Both the position numbers and the translations under genes were made by a program. From an uncultured Clostridia bacterium (GTDB lineage: Bacteria; Bacillota; Clostridia; Lachnospirales; Anaerotignaceae), in contig CAJUKL010000022.1 of the NCBI GenBank assembly GCA_910587195.1, positions 1 to 35,082 on the forward strand: a stretch of DNA of 35,082 nt. The letters are read 5' to 3'. Positions 23,219 through 30,554 of the stretch are shown here, one piece after another. Positions within the stretch are counted from its first letter, which is position 1. The number at the start of each line of letters is the position of its first letter. The notes under the pieces were generated by a model. That model ran no database searches. It saw nothing but the letters and a program-made list of their open reading frames with translations, and was not told where the DNA came from.

Positions 23219-25630
23219 ATGATATATGACCGCCAAATTACAATAACTACAGGTAATAATCGAAAAAGTGTAAATTGGCAACCGCAAACTATCATGCTAT
23301 CAGAATTTTATGAGAAATTTAAAATTCCAAATCGGTCAGCAGAAACAATACAAAGATATCTTAGTTTAAAAAAATCTGAACAAGATGAAAGAAAAGATAT
23401 TGGTGGATTTGTAGCTGGGAGTCTATCTGGACCTCGTCGCAAAGCAGGTACGGTAATAGGACGGGATGTTATTACACTTGATTTTGATGCAATACCACCT
23501 GGATGTACAGATGAAATATTAAAACGTGTAAACGCACTCGGTTGTGGTTTTTGTATTTATTCTACACGAAAACACACACCTGTAAATCCAAGACTGCGTA
23601 TTCTATTGCCACTTGACCGTACAGCTACAGCTGATGAATATGAGCCAGTAGCAAGATATATGGCATCAAGTATTGGTATGGAATTTGCTGACCCAACAAC
23701 ATTCGAGGCAACACGACTGATGTACTGGGCCAGTTGTTGTGCAGATAGTGAATATATTTTTACATTTGCAGATAAACCTATGTTATCTGTAGATGGGCTA
23801 TTAGACATGATAGATAAAAAACAAGGAGATTGGCGAGATATATCAAAATGGCCACAAGTTCCTGGTTCAGATAACATTTATAAAAAACTGGCAATGAAGC
23901 AAAGTGACCCATTAAGCAAACATGGTGTAGTTGGCGCATTTTGTCGAACATATGATATTTATGGTGTAATAGATACATTCCTTGAGGGAATTTATACACC
24001 TGTAGATGATTTGCGAAATCGTTTTACTTATATTAGTGGCAGTACGACAGGTGGCGCTATAGTCTATGATAATGGTTTATTTTTATATTCTCACCATTCC
24101 ACTGACCCTTGTTGTGGACGACTTGTAAACGCTTTTGATTTAGTGCGTATCCATAAATTTGGAGATATGGATGATAATGTTGACCCTAATACACCAACAA
24201 ATCGCTTGCCATCTTATAATGCAATGTGCCAGTTTGCCATAGAGAATACAAGTGTATCTCAACAATTGGTAAAAGAAAGAGCAAATTCAGCAATAAGTGA
24301 TTTTAGTAGTTTGATGAAATCGGAAAACGAAAATAAAAGCTTAGAATGGACAGTAGATTTAGAATTAAACAGTCAAACAGGAACAATTAAAACTACAATA
24401 GATAATATCTGGCTGATACTTGAAAATGACCCCAATTTAAAAGATAAATTTGCATTAAATGAATTTGCAGGACGTAGTGAGGTACTTGCAAACTTGCCGT
24501 GGAGTTCGTTTGAGAAAAGACGAGCATGGACAGATAATGATAATCAAGGCTTGTATTGGTATTTCGAGAAAGTCTATAACATATCGGGAAATGGAAAAAT
24601 TGATGGAGCATTATCTTTACATAGCGAAAAACATAAATTTAATGATGTACGCAATTATCTTACATCATTAAAATGGGATGGTATATTGCGGTTAGATACA
24701 TTACTTATTGATTATTTAGGTGCAGAGAATAAACCTTATGTTCGAGCAGTAACACGAAAAGCATTTACAGCAGCAGTAGCACGTGCCATGGAACCTGGTT
24801 GTAAATATGATACTATGCTTATTCTCTCAGGGCCACAAGGTATTGGTAAATCAACATTGCTTGATAAAATGAGCAAGGGCTGGTTCAATGATGGCATAAG
24901 GACGTTTGAAGGAAAGGAAGCAAGTGAACTATTACAGGGTGTTTGGCTAGTAGAAATTGGGGAGTTAGATGCGTTTAGGCAAACAGATGTTGCAAGGATT
25001 AAACAATTTCTAAGTTTACGCACTGACCGTTTTAGAGCTGCATATGGACGTCATGTAAAAGATATTCCAAGGTGTTGCGTATTCTTTGGCACAACAAATA
25101 CAGCAACATTTTTACGTGACCGCACAGGAAATCGTCGTTTCTGGCCTGTTGATGTCGGAGTTATCCCACGTATTAAAACAGTATGGGAACATTTAGATAA
25201 TGAGATTGACCAGATTTGGGCTGAAGCAGTTATGAGATGGCGAATGGGTGAAAGTCTTTTTCTAACAGGTGAAATTGAGGAATATGCAAAGGTAGAACAA
25301 GAAGCACATAGAGAAGTAAGTAGCAAAGAAGGTATTATCATTGATTTTGTGGATAAACCAGTTCCAGAAGACTGGCAAAAATTATCTTTAGATAAACGAA
25401 GAATGTTCTTAAATGGAACAACTGAAAGAAATGTAAAACTTGTATTACGTGACCGAATATGTGCATTAGAAATTTGGTGTGAAGCTTTTGGAGGTCAACC
25501 TAAAGATTTCCGATATAAAGAGTCTGCTGAAATAAATGATATTTTAAGGTCATTACCAGGTTGGGAAAAGACATCAAACGGTTTACGCTTTGGATATTGT
25601 GGTTATCAGAGAGGATTTCTTCGTAGATGA
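23219..25630 (+). CDS. Phage primase-helicase of the VirE/VapE type
   Basis: An 803-residue fusion. The N-terminal part (about 60-200) looks like an archaeo-eukaryotic-type primase: DVITLDFDAI with paired aspartates (88-90), YSTRKHT with the catalytic His, and PRLRILLPLDR. A linker domain (about 200-500) follows. The C-terminal VirE superfamily-3-like helicase has Walker A GPQGIGKST (about 537), Walker B-like VWLVEIGELDAF, then RCCVFFGTTN and a NRRFWPV arginine finger. It should prime and unwind DNA for the polymerase upstream. AAGGAGG precedes the ATG. Confidence 0.85.
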   Translation: MIYDRQITITTGNNRKSVNWQPQTIMLSEFYEKFKIPNRSAETIQRYLSLKKSEQDERKDIGGFVAGSLSGPRRKAGTVIGRDVITLDFDAIPPGCTDEILKRVNALGCGFCIYSTRKHTPVNPRLRILLPLDRTATADEYEPVARYMASSIGMEFADPTTFEATRLMYWASCCADSEYIFTFADKPMLSVDGLLDMIDKKQGDWRDISKWPQVPGSDNIYKKLAMKQSDPLSKHGVVGAFCRTYDIYGVIDTFLEGIYTPVDDLRNRFTYISGSTTGGAIVYDNGLFLYSHHSTDPCCGRLVNAFDLVRIHKFGDMDDNVDPNTPTNRLPSYNAMCQFAIENTSVSQQLVKERANSAISDFSSLMKSENENKSLEWTVDLELNSQTGTIKTTIDNIWLILENDPNLKDKFALNEFAGRSEVLANLPWSSFEKRRAWTDNDNQGLYWYFEKVYNISGNGKIDGALSLHSEKHKFNDVRNYLTSLKWDGILRLDTLLIDYLGAENKPYVRAVTRKAFTAAVARAMEPGCKYDTMLILSGPQGIGKSTLLDKMSKGWFNDGIRTFEGKEASELLQGVWLVEIGELDAFRQTDVARIKQFLSLRTDRFRAAYGRHVKDIPRCCVFFGTTNTATFLRDRTGNRRFWPVDVGVIPRIKTVWEHLDNEIDQIWAEAVMRWRMGESLFLTGEIEEYAKVEQEAHREVSSKEGIIIDFVDKPVPEDWQKLSLDKRRMFLNGTTERNVKLVLRDRICALEIWCEAFGGQPKDFRYKESAEINDILRSLPGWEKTSNGLRFGYCGYQRGFLRR

Positions 25631-25654
25631 AACCAAAATTAAGGAGGAATAAAA

Positions 25655-25822
25655 ACGGTTCCAGAGAAGCAACTTATAAAATCTCTTTTTTGCAAACATA
25701 AAAAAATAATTTCCAGTGAGTCTTACAGCAAAAATGGTCTTGTGCGAATTTCTGGTAGTAATGTATATACAGTATGCCAAGACTGTGGAAAAATTCTAAA
25801 CGAAAGTCATTATGATTACTGA
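25655..25822 (+). CDS. Small zinc-ribbon phage protein with ACG in place of the start codon
   Basis: A perfect AAGGAGG (25641-25647) is followed at 7 nt by ACG (25655-25657), then an open frame of 55 codons to TGA 25820-25822. It encodes VPEKQLIKSLFCKHKKII, later SGSNVYTVCQDCGKILNESH. CxxC plus an earlier CxH suggests a small zinc ribbon. No ATG, GTG or TTG lies at usable spacing. Either the start mutated from ATG by one transition or translation begins weakly at ACG. The frame shows no other damage. Confidence 0.5.
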   Translation, partial: TVPEKQLIKSLFCKHKKIISSESYSKNGLVRISGSNVYTVCQDCGKILNESHYDY

Positions 25823-25841
25823 GAAAACTGAAATATTGTAG

Positions 25842-26062
25842 TGAAACATCTCATTTTTATTCCATCTAATGTTTCAGTCCAAATGTTTCATTGTTTCAGA
25901 ATTGTTTCAGTGTAAAGCATTGATATTACAGGCTTTATAGCTAATTGAAACAATGAAACATTTATTTCTATATAATATAAAATTAGAGAGATTAAAGGGT
26001 GTATAGCGTTATATATACCTCTAATCCCTCTAATATATAAAAAGATTTTAATAAATGTTTCA
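25842..26062 (+). promoter_or_regulatory. TGAAACA repeat array, promoter and hairpin (copy 1)
   Basis: Eight TGAAACA/TGTTTCA heptamers lie at 25842, 25870, 25884, 25892, 25903, 25946, 25954 and 26056, in both orientations. TATAAT (25971-25976) follows the pair at 25946-25960. A long imperfect hairpin runs from TTAGAGAGATTA (25983) to TAATCCCTCTAA (26033), with an inner GGTGTATA/TATATACC stem. The last heptamer touches the AGGAGG of the next gene. The same layout recurs at 29344-29631. Operators for a shared regulator, or replication iterons, are the two readings. Confidence 0.65.
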
Positions 26063-26073
26063 GGAGGTTAAAC

Positions 26074-26361
26074 ATGAATGAAAAGCAAATTGAAAGGTGC
26101 CTCGTTGAAGGTATCAAAAAACAGGGGGGTATGTGTATGAAATTTGTAAGCCCTGGAACTGCCGGAGTGCCAGATAGGATTATTATTACTGCAACTGGAA
26201 AAATCCTATTTGTAGAATTGAAAACAGAAACTGGGCATCTTTCGAAAATTCAAATGTATACAATTGGAGAAATGAAAAAACGTGGTGCAGATGTCCGGGT
26301 TATAAAGGGACTTGATGAAGTAAAAATGTTATTAACAGAAATTGGAGGTACGCTTATATGA
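26074..26361 (+). CDS. VRR-NUC domain nuclease
   Basis: A 95-residue stand-alone VRR-NUC (PD-(D/E)XK) protein, common in phages next to an SNF2 helicase. The catalytic motif is GVPDRIIITATGKILFVELK, with the Asp and the E-x-K, followed by LSKIQMYTIGEMKKRGADV in which the Gln is typical. It may cleave branched or structured DNA. AGGAGG lies upstream, overlapping the last TGTTTCA repeat, so a repressor bound there would also affect translation-site transcription. Overlaps the helicase by 4 nt. Confidence 0.9.
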   Translation: MNEKQIERCLVEGIKKQGGMCMKFVSPGTAGVPDRIIITATGKILFVELKTETGHLSKIQMYTIGEMKKRGADVRVIKGLDEVKMLLTEIGGTLI

Positions 26362-27728
26362 TATTTAATCCATATCCATATCAGCAGTATTGTATTGATT
26401 GTATTATCTACAACAAAGCAGTTGGACTTTTTTTAGACATGGGGCTTGGTAAAACAATTATAACTTTAACAGCATTATTTGAACTTAGATATAATCGGTG
26501 GGAAGTTACAAAACCCCTTATTATTGCTCCCAAAAAAGTAGCAGAGGCTACATGGTCAACAGAAGCAAAAAAATGGAGGCATCTGAAAATGATGCGTATT
26601 GTTACTGTACTTGGAACAGAGAAGCAAAGGCTTCAAGCATTAGCTACACCAGCAGATGCCTATGTAATAAATCGTGAGAACGTACAATGGCTTGTGGAAT
26701 ATTTCAAAAACAGCTGGCCATTTGATATGGTTATTCTTGATGAAAGCTCAAGTTTTAAAAATGCGTCAAGCAAACGTTTTAAAGCTCTAAAGCTAGTGCG
26801 TAGTAGAATAAAACGTATTGTAGAATTGACAGGAACACCATCAAGCAATGGTCTTGAAGATTTATGGGCACAGATTTATTTACTAGATGGCGGTGCAAGA
26901 CTTGGCAAAACATTAGGTGCATATAGAGATAAATATTTTGTTCCTGGAAAGCGTAATCAAACAATCATATATAAATATACACCAAAAGATGGAAGCTTTG
27001 AAATGATTAAACAAGCTATTAGTGACATTTGCATTAGTATGAAAGCTAGTGATTATCTTACACTACCAGATGTTATACATAATACTATTCCAGTAACACT
27101 TGATGTATCTGCAAAGAAGTCTTATACACAGCTAGAAACAGAACTGCTTCTACAGGTAGAAGAAAATACGATTACAGCACAAAGCGCAGGAGTGCTAACT
27201 GGAAAACTTTTACAGCTTTGTAATGGAACAATTTATGATGAAAGTAAAAAACCTGTCAAAGTCCACAACTGTAAATTGGAAGCCTTTTTAGAGTTGATTG
27301 AACAGCTAAATGGACAACACGCTTTAGTATTTTATAACTTCCAACATGATAGAGATAGATTAGTTGAAATATTAGCAAAATATAATTTGCGTGTTAGAGT
27401 TTATTCTCAGGCAAAAGATGAAATTGACTGGAACAATGGAGAAATTGATATTTTATTAGCACACCCTGCAAGCTGTGGTTATGGATTAAATCTCCAACAG
27501 GGCGGACATCATGCCATTTGGTTTGGTTTAACATGGAGCTTAGAACAATATGAACAGGCAAATAAGCGATTACATAGACAAGGGCAAGAATATCCAGTTG
27601 TTATTCACCATTTGGTTGTACAAGGTGGAATGGACGAAACAGTTATAGAAGCATTGCAAAATAAAGGTGATATACAAAATGCACTTATGGATGCTCTGAA
27701 AGTTCGTATCAATAAATTGCACAATTAA
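26358..27728 (+). CDS. Phage SNF2-type helicase
   Basis: A 456-residue superfamily 2 ATPase of the SNF2/DEAD-like phage type. Motif I is DMGLGKT (about residue 27), motif II is VILDESSSF (about 125), and TGTPSSNGLEDLWAQIYLLD is motif III with its extension. The C-terminal lobe has ALVFYNFQHDRDRL and motif VI QANKRLHRQGQ. It likely acts with the VRR-NUC partner upstream on replication or recombination intermediates. Length is typical of phage members. Confidence 0.9.
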   Translation: MIFNPYPYQQYCIDCIIYNKAVGLFLDMGLGKTIITLTALFELRYNRWEVTKPLIIAPKKVAEATWSTEAKKWRHLKMMRIVTVLGTEKQRLQALATPADAYVINRENVQWLVEYFKNSWPFDMVILDESSSFKNASSKRFKALKLVRSRIKRIVELTGTPSSNGLEDLWAQIYLLDGGARLGKTLGAYRDKYFVPGKRNQTIIYKYTPKDGSFEMIKQAISDICISMKASDYLTLPDVIHNTIPVTLDVSAKKSYTQLETELLLQVEENTITAQSAGVLTGKLLQLCNGTIYDESKKPVKVHNCKLEAFLELIEQLNGQHALVFYNFQHDRDRLVEILAKYNLRVRVYSQAKDEIDWNNGEIDILLAHPASCGYGLNLQQGGHHAIWFGLTWSLEQYEQANKRLHRQGQEYPVVIHHLVVQGGMDETVIEALQNKGDIQNALMDALKVRINKLHN

Positions 27729-27747
27729 AAAAAAGGAAGTGGTATTC

Positions 27748-28230
27748 ATGAACAAAGAAAAAATTGCAGAAATTGCACGTACAGCAGCAATAGAAGTTCT
27801 TGATAAAAAAGATAAACTATTTGATGAGGAGTTTGATGCCAGATACCATGATGTAAACCTCCTAATGAAAAATTATCGCAAGTTAAAAGTGCATTATGCT
27901 CATGTTTCACCTGAAACTTTAGAGGTTAGTTCCATTTGCTCCATACGCAACAAAACAGGTTTGATGATGAGCCATGTGGATAAAATGCTTACGGCATATA
28001 AGGCTTTATGTCAAGAAGCAGGAAATTTTGATGAAATTCGCAGATGGAAAGCGCTTTATTTAAGATATATTGGTGAGGAAAAGCTGAGTATAGATAGTAT
28101 TGCAGAACGCTTAAATATTGATAAGAGAACATTTTATAGGGACATCAATAAAGCAATGGAGGATATGGCTGTTTTACTGTTTGGCATTGAGGCTATTGGC
28201 ACATGGAAACATACCTCACGAGTCCGCTAA
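27748..28230 (+). CDS. ArpU/DUF1492-like phage transcription regulator
   Basis: A 160-residue protein starting at the ATG at 27748 behind AAAGGAAG; the GTG at 27739 overlaps that site. The C-terminus carries a sigma-region-4-like helix-turn-helix (LSIDSIAERLNIDKRTFYRD, then INKAMEDMAVLLFG). The middle has helices (SSICSIRNKTGLMMSHVDKM). Such proteins at the end of the replication module activate late phage operons. It is followed by two hairpins, so it closes the operon. Confidence 0.75.
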   Translation: MNKEKIAEIARTAAIEVLDKKDKLFDEEFDARYHDVNLLMKNYRKLKVHYAHVSPETLEVSSICSIRNKTGLMMSHVDKMLTAYKALCQEAGNFDEIRRWKALYLRYIGEEKLSIDSIAERLNIDKRTFYRDINKAMEDMAVLLFGIEAIGTWKHTSRVR

Positions 28231-28270
28231 CAAATAAAAAGTCCTTACATAATAAAATTTACCTAACACT

Positions 28271-28335
28271 TATAAAAGCCTGTTAAACGGCTTTTATGGG
28301 CGATAAACCTGTCTTGCTTGACAGGTTTTTATTTT
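28271..28335 (+). terminator. Double terminator closing the replication operon
   Basis: TAAAAGCC (28273-28280) pairs with GGCTTTTA (28289-28296). A second, stronger stem pairs AAACCTGTC (28305-28313) with GACAGGTTT (28320-28328) around TTGCTT and runs into TTATTTTT. This ends the ~10.5-kb plus-strand replication operon. Confidence 0.8.
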
Positions 28336-28416
28336 TATTATTTATCTGATTTTTATATTTTAAGTTTTATTTTAATATTTATAAAAATTTTTTATGAAAA
28401 AAATTCTAAAAAAGTA

Positions 28417-28445
28417 TTGACATTAACACGATAGCGTGTTATAAT
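28417..28445 (+). promoter_or_regulatory. Strong promoter with AACACG-N4-CGTGTT operator (cassette copy 1)
   Basis: TTGACA (28417-28422), 17-nt spacer, TATAAT (28440-28445), close to consensus. The spacer contains a dyad AACACG (28425-28430) and CGTGTT (28435-28440) overlapping the -10, so a bound protein would block RNA polymerase. The region from about 28377 to 28496 is nearly identical to 31197-31317. Confidence 0.8.
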
Positions 28446-28497
28446 AAATACATAAAGAAAAAGAAAATAAATCAAATAAAAAAAGGAGCCGATAGAT

Positions 28498-28728
28498 ATG
28501 AAAAATACAAATAACTGGTACATGGAAGGCATTAAAGATATAATGAGCAAACAACAATTTGAGATTGATGAATTAGAAGCAGCTATTACTTATATGGAAA
28601 GTAGAGAAAACGAAACAGAAGCAAACCTCAAAATGATTGCAGAATATAAGCAGGAACTTGCTGAAGCAATAGAGGATTTGAAAAGTACAAAACAATATAT
28701 GAAATCAGTAGAAAAATATATCGCATAA
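28498..28728 (+). CDS. Small coiled-coil protein of unknown function
   Basis: A 76-residue acidic, almost fully helical protein: QQFEIDELEAAITYMESREN, then LKMIAEYKQELAEAIEDLK. The heptad pattern suggests a coiled-coil dimer. AAGGAG precedes the ATG, under the strong dyad-controlled promoter 55 nt upstream. A hammerhead ribozyme begins 4 nt after its stop, so its mRNA would be trimmed to a defined 3' end. No family recognised. Confidence 0.6.
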   Translation: MKNTNNWYMEGIKDIMSKQQFEIDELEAAITYMESRENETEANLKMIAEYKQELAEAIEDLKSTKQYMKSVEKYIA

Positions 28729-28732
28729 ACAA

Positions 28733-28795
28733 GTCGAAACACCCGAAAGGGTGTCCACTGAGGGATAGCCTCCCAGTGCTGAAGATGACAGGCTA
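28733..28795 (+). ncRNA. Type II (permuted) hammerhead ribozyme, copy 1
   Basis: In order: GTC (28733-28735, stem II 5' strand); core GAA (28736-28738); stem III ACACCC/GGGTGT (28739-28744 and 28749-28754) with a GAAA loop; C at 28755 as cleavage nucleotide; stem I CACT/AGTG (28756-28759, 28775-28778) plus GGG/CCC; core CTGAAGA (28779-28785); an extra T; GAC (28787-28789) closing stem II. TAGCCT in the stem I loop (28766-28771) pairs perfectly with AGGCTA after stem II (28790-28795), a pseudoknot. Every core position of the hammerhead is present. Cleavage would separate the gene at 28498 from that at 28811. Confidence 0.85.
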
Positions 28796-28810
28796 GAAAG
28801 GATGATTAAA

Positions 28811-28984
28811 ATGAAAACTTGTAGAATGTGTAGACACTGTAATCCAATGAATATTTGCGGAAGCGATTGCGAATGTAAAGCAAAATCAGATAATGAAATC
28901 ATATTTGAGGTTTCTGAAGATGATAACATTTGCTTTTATGGAGAACAGAATGATGAACCTTGTCAGTATTATGAAGCAAAATAA
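28811..28984 (+). CDS. Small cysteine-rich protein
   Basis: A 57-residue protein with eight cysteines: MKTCRMCRHCNPMNICGSDC, ECKAK, then ICFYG and PCQYYEAK. The CxxCxxC start and late cysteines suggest bound zinc or an Fe-S cluster. The ATG at 28811 is preferred to 28802 because AAAGGA lies 8 nt before it. Its leader begins in the hammerhead ribozyme, whose cleavage would leave a 5'-hydroxyl mRNA. No family recognised. Confidence 0.55.
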   Translation: MKTCRMCRHCNPMNICGSDCECKAKSDNEIIFEVSEDDNICFYGEQNDEPCQYYEAK

Positions 28985-29029
28985 AAAAAAGTGGCTCGTT
29001 ATCAAACAGTGATTTGAATACAAGCCATG

Positions 29030-29084
29030 CAGGTATGATATACCCACTCATAACCAGGTGAAGTATATCATACCTGTTTTTTAA
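29030..29084 (+). terminator. Strong terminator
   Basis: CAGGTATGATATAC (29030-29043) and GTATATCATACCTG (29063-29076) form a perfect 14-bp stem followed by TTTTTT. It ends the operon starting at the promoter at 28417. Confidence 0.9.
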
Positions 29085-29118
29085 AGTCAATATTAAATGA
29101 AAAAGAGGTGTACATGAT

Positions 29119-29342
29119 ATGGGAAAATATACAGTAATATCCACAGTTCTATATGCGATTGCAGAAGAACTTGCAAAAAAAAAGCAATGGACAGTATGCC
29201 AAAATTAAGAGAGGGTGAAGAAATTCAAAAAGAATGGTATGAAAATGGTGTGTACTATAGAGAAACAAGGTTTGATGGTAAAACATACCTTAGTCAATAT
29301 GATTTTAGACAAAATAAAGTTAGCTTTTTAGAGGCAAGTTAA
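29119..29342 (+). pseudogene. Small phage protein, frameshifted paralog of 31625-31840
   Basis: ATG 29119 (behind AGAGGTG) opens MGKYTVISTVLYAIAEELAK, which stops at 29206-29208. The -1 frame from the nine-A run (29175-29183) continues AMDSMPKLREGEEIQKEWYE, NGVYYRETRFDGK, QYDFRQNK to TAA 29340-29342. The intact minus-strand protein at 31625-31840 matches both halves (TVLFTIATELAKQAKDSMPE, EWYEDGIYYRETTFNGK, QYDFRKRK). A homopolymer indel is simplest. The zero-frame A-AAA-AAG, however, is also a classic -1 slippery sequence, so programmed frameshifting cannot be excluded. Confidence 0.75.
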
Positions 29343-29343
29343 C

Positions 29344-29631
29344 TGAAACATTACAATGAAACATTTCTTTTTATTCACATATTAGACACGAAATTCAAAT
29401 TTAGAGAAAATAAATCAAGCGAATGTTTCAGCCCCAAATGTTTCATTGTTTCAGCAATGTTTCACCTAATGTTTCAGTGCAAACCATTGATTTTATAGGA
29501 TTTTTCTTATATTGAAACAATGAAACATTTATTTCTATATAATATAAAATTAGAGAGATTAGGGGGTGTATAGGGTATATATACCCTTCTAATACCTCTA
29601 ATATATAAAAAAGTTTACAACCAATGTTTCA
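29344..29631 (+). promoter_or_regulatory. TGAAACA repeat array, promoter and hairpin (copy 2)
   Basis: Ten TGAAACA/TGTTTCA heptamers lie at 29344, 29357, 29424, 29439, 29447, 29458, 29470, 29513, 29521 and 29625. TATAAT is at 29538-29543. The ~50 bases from TTGAAACAATG at 29512 match copy 1 at 25945 essentially base for base, and a long hairpin with an inner GGGTGTATA/TATATACCC stem follows. It drives the antirepressor gene at 29654. Confidence 0.65.
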
Positions 29632-29653
29632 GAGGGAAAAGGAGTGGTAAATT

Positions 29654-30220
29654 ATGGATAAATTACAAGTTTTAAATTATGATGGAAAAGAAGTAAGAAT
29701 AACCATCTTCAATGGCAATCCATGGTGGGTATTAGTAGATGTGTGCAGAGTATTGGAAATAAAAAATGTACAATGGGCTGCTGTGAAGCTCAAAAGTGAT
29801 GAAAAATGTGTTCGTCAAGTAGAAACTGTTCATGGCATACAGAAATTAACTCTTATCAATAAATCAGGTCTTGATTCTACTATTACCCATCACACCAATA
29901 AACTAGAGGCAAATGCTTTTAAACAGTGGGTTACATATAAAGCATTACCAACTATTTGCAGAAATAATAATATCTATGGAAAAAAGGCTTTTGTACAATC
30001 ATCTACAAATCATTCAGAAACCAAAATACTTGAAAAATTGTATGCCCTTTCGGAAGAAAATGGTAAGGAATCAAAATCTGTAATGGATTTTATCACACGA
30101 TTTGTTAAAGATGAGGAAACAGAAAAATTATTTCTTACAGCAATACATGACGCTCGTTTTGCTGGTTACAAAGATGCCATAAAGGCAATGACACAGCTTT
30201 TTGTTGAAGCACAAGCTTGA
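29654..30220 (+). CDS. BRO-N domain phage antirepressor
   Basis: A 188-residue protein. Residues about 5-105 are a BRO-N/Ant domain (LNYDGKEVRITIFNGNPWWV, LVDVCRVLEI, LINKSGLDSTITHHTNKLEA, AFKQWVTYKALPTI). The last part (about 125-188) is helical and may bind a repressor or DNA. Such proteins counteract phage repressors and promote lytic growth. The ribosome site is AAAGGAG. It sits behind the second TGAAACA array, so it shares control with the VRR-NUC operon. The promoter of the next gene begins inside its stop region. Confidence 0.8.
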   Translation: MDKLQVLNYDGKEVRITIFNGNPWWVLVDVCRVLEIKNVQWAAVKLKSDEKCVRQVETVHGIQKLTLINKSGLDSTITHHTNKLEANAFKQWVTYKALPTICRNNNIYGKKAFVQSSTNHSETKILEKLYALSEENGKESKSVMDFITRFVKDEETEKLFLTAIHDARFAGYKDAIKAMTQLFVEAQA

Positions 30221-30254
30221 CCATACAATGCTGTTATGCTATAATAACGGCATT
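30217..30254 (+). promoter_or_regulatory. Promoter with dyad at the end of the antirepressor gene
   Basis: TTGACC (30217-30222), 17-nt spacer, TATAAT (30240-30245). An inverted repeat AATGCTGTTAT (30227-30237) and ATAACGGCATT (30244-30254), 11 bp with one mismatch, overlaps the -10 and is a likely operator. Confidence 0.65.
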
Positions 30255-30266
30255 GAGGTGATAGAA

Positions 30267-30473
30267 ATGGCACAAAGTAAAGCACATATGGAAGCAACAG
30301 GAAGATTTGAAAAGAAGGCATATGATAAAATATTATTTCGAATACGAAAAGATGCTGAACTCAACGGTAATATGATACGTACTCATGCTGAAGCAAGAGG
30401 TGAAAGCATAAATGGTTTTTTGTTAAGAGCAGTTACAGAAACTATTGAACGAGATAACAGTTCTACAAAATAG
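30267..30473 (+). CDS. Small ribbon-helix-helix-like protein
   Basis: A 68-residue protein starting at ATG 30267 behind GAGGTG; the upstream ATG at 30201 lies in the antirepressor gene. FEKKAYDKILFRIRKDAELN looks like the strand-helix of an Arc/MetJ ribbon-helix-helix, and RGESINGFLLRAVTETIERD is the second helix. It could bind the dyad over its own promoter. An orphan antitoxin is the alternative. Confidence 0.6.
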   Translation: MAQSKAHMEATGRFEKKAYDKILFRIRKDAELNGNMIRTHAEARGESINGFLLRAVTETIERDNSSTK

Positions 30474-30497
30474 TATTTTATAAATTATATATCATAA

Positions 30498-30529
30498 GTA
30501 TTTACAAAGTAAATACAATAGGTTATAAT
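30498..30529 (+). promoter_or_regulatory. Promoter-operator of the toxin-antitoxin pair
   Basis: TTTACA (30501-30506), 17-nt spacer, TATAAT (30524-30529). The perfect palindrome GTATTTAC-AAA-GTAAATAC (30498-30516) covers the -35 and fits autoregulation by a DinJ-type antitoxin. Confidence 0.75.
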
Positions 30530-30554
30530 AAAAGTAATGAAAGGAGGCTGTTTT

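Noticed and set aside
25842..25909. TGTTTCA repeats as a CRISPR array
   Set aside because: Units are 7 bases, in mixed orientation and irregular spacing, with no spacers and no cas genes.
28733..28795. Simple terminator or riboswitch reading of the GAAA-loop hairpin
   Set aside because: There is no T-run, and all hammerhead core nucleotides plus covarying stems in the second copy fit a ribozyme much better.
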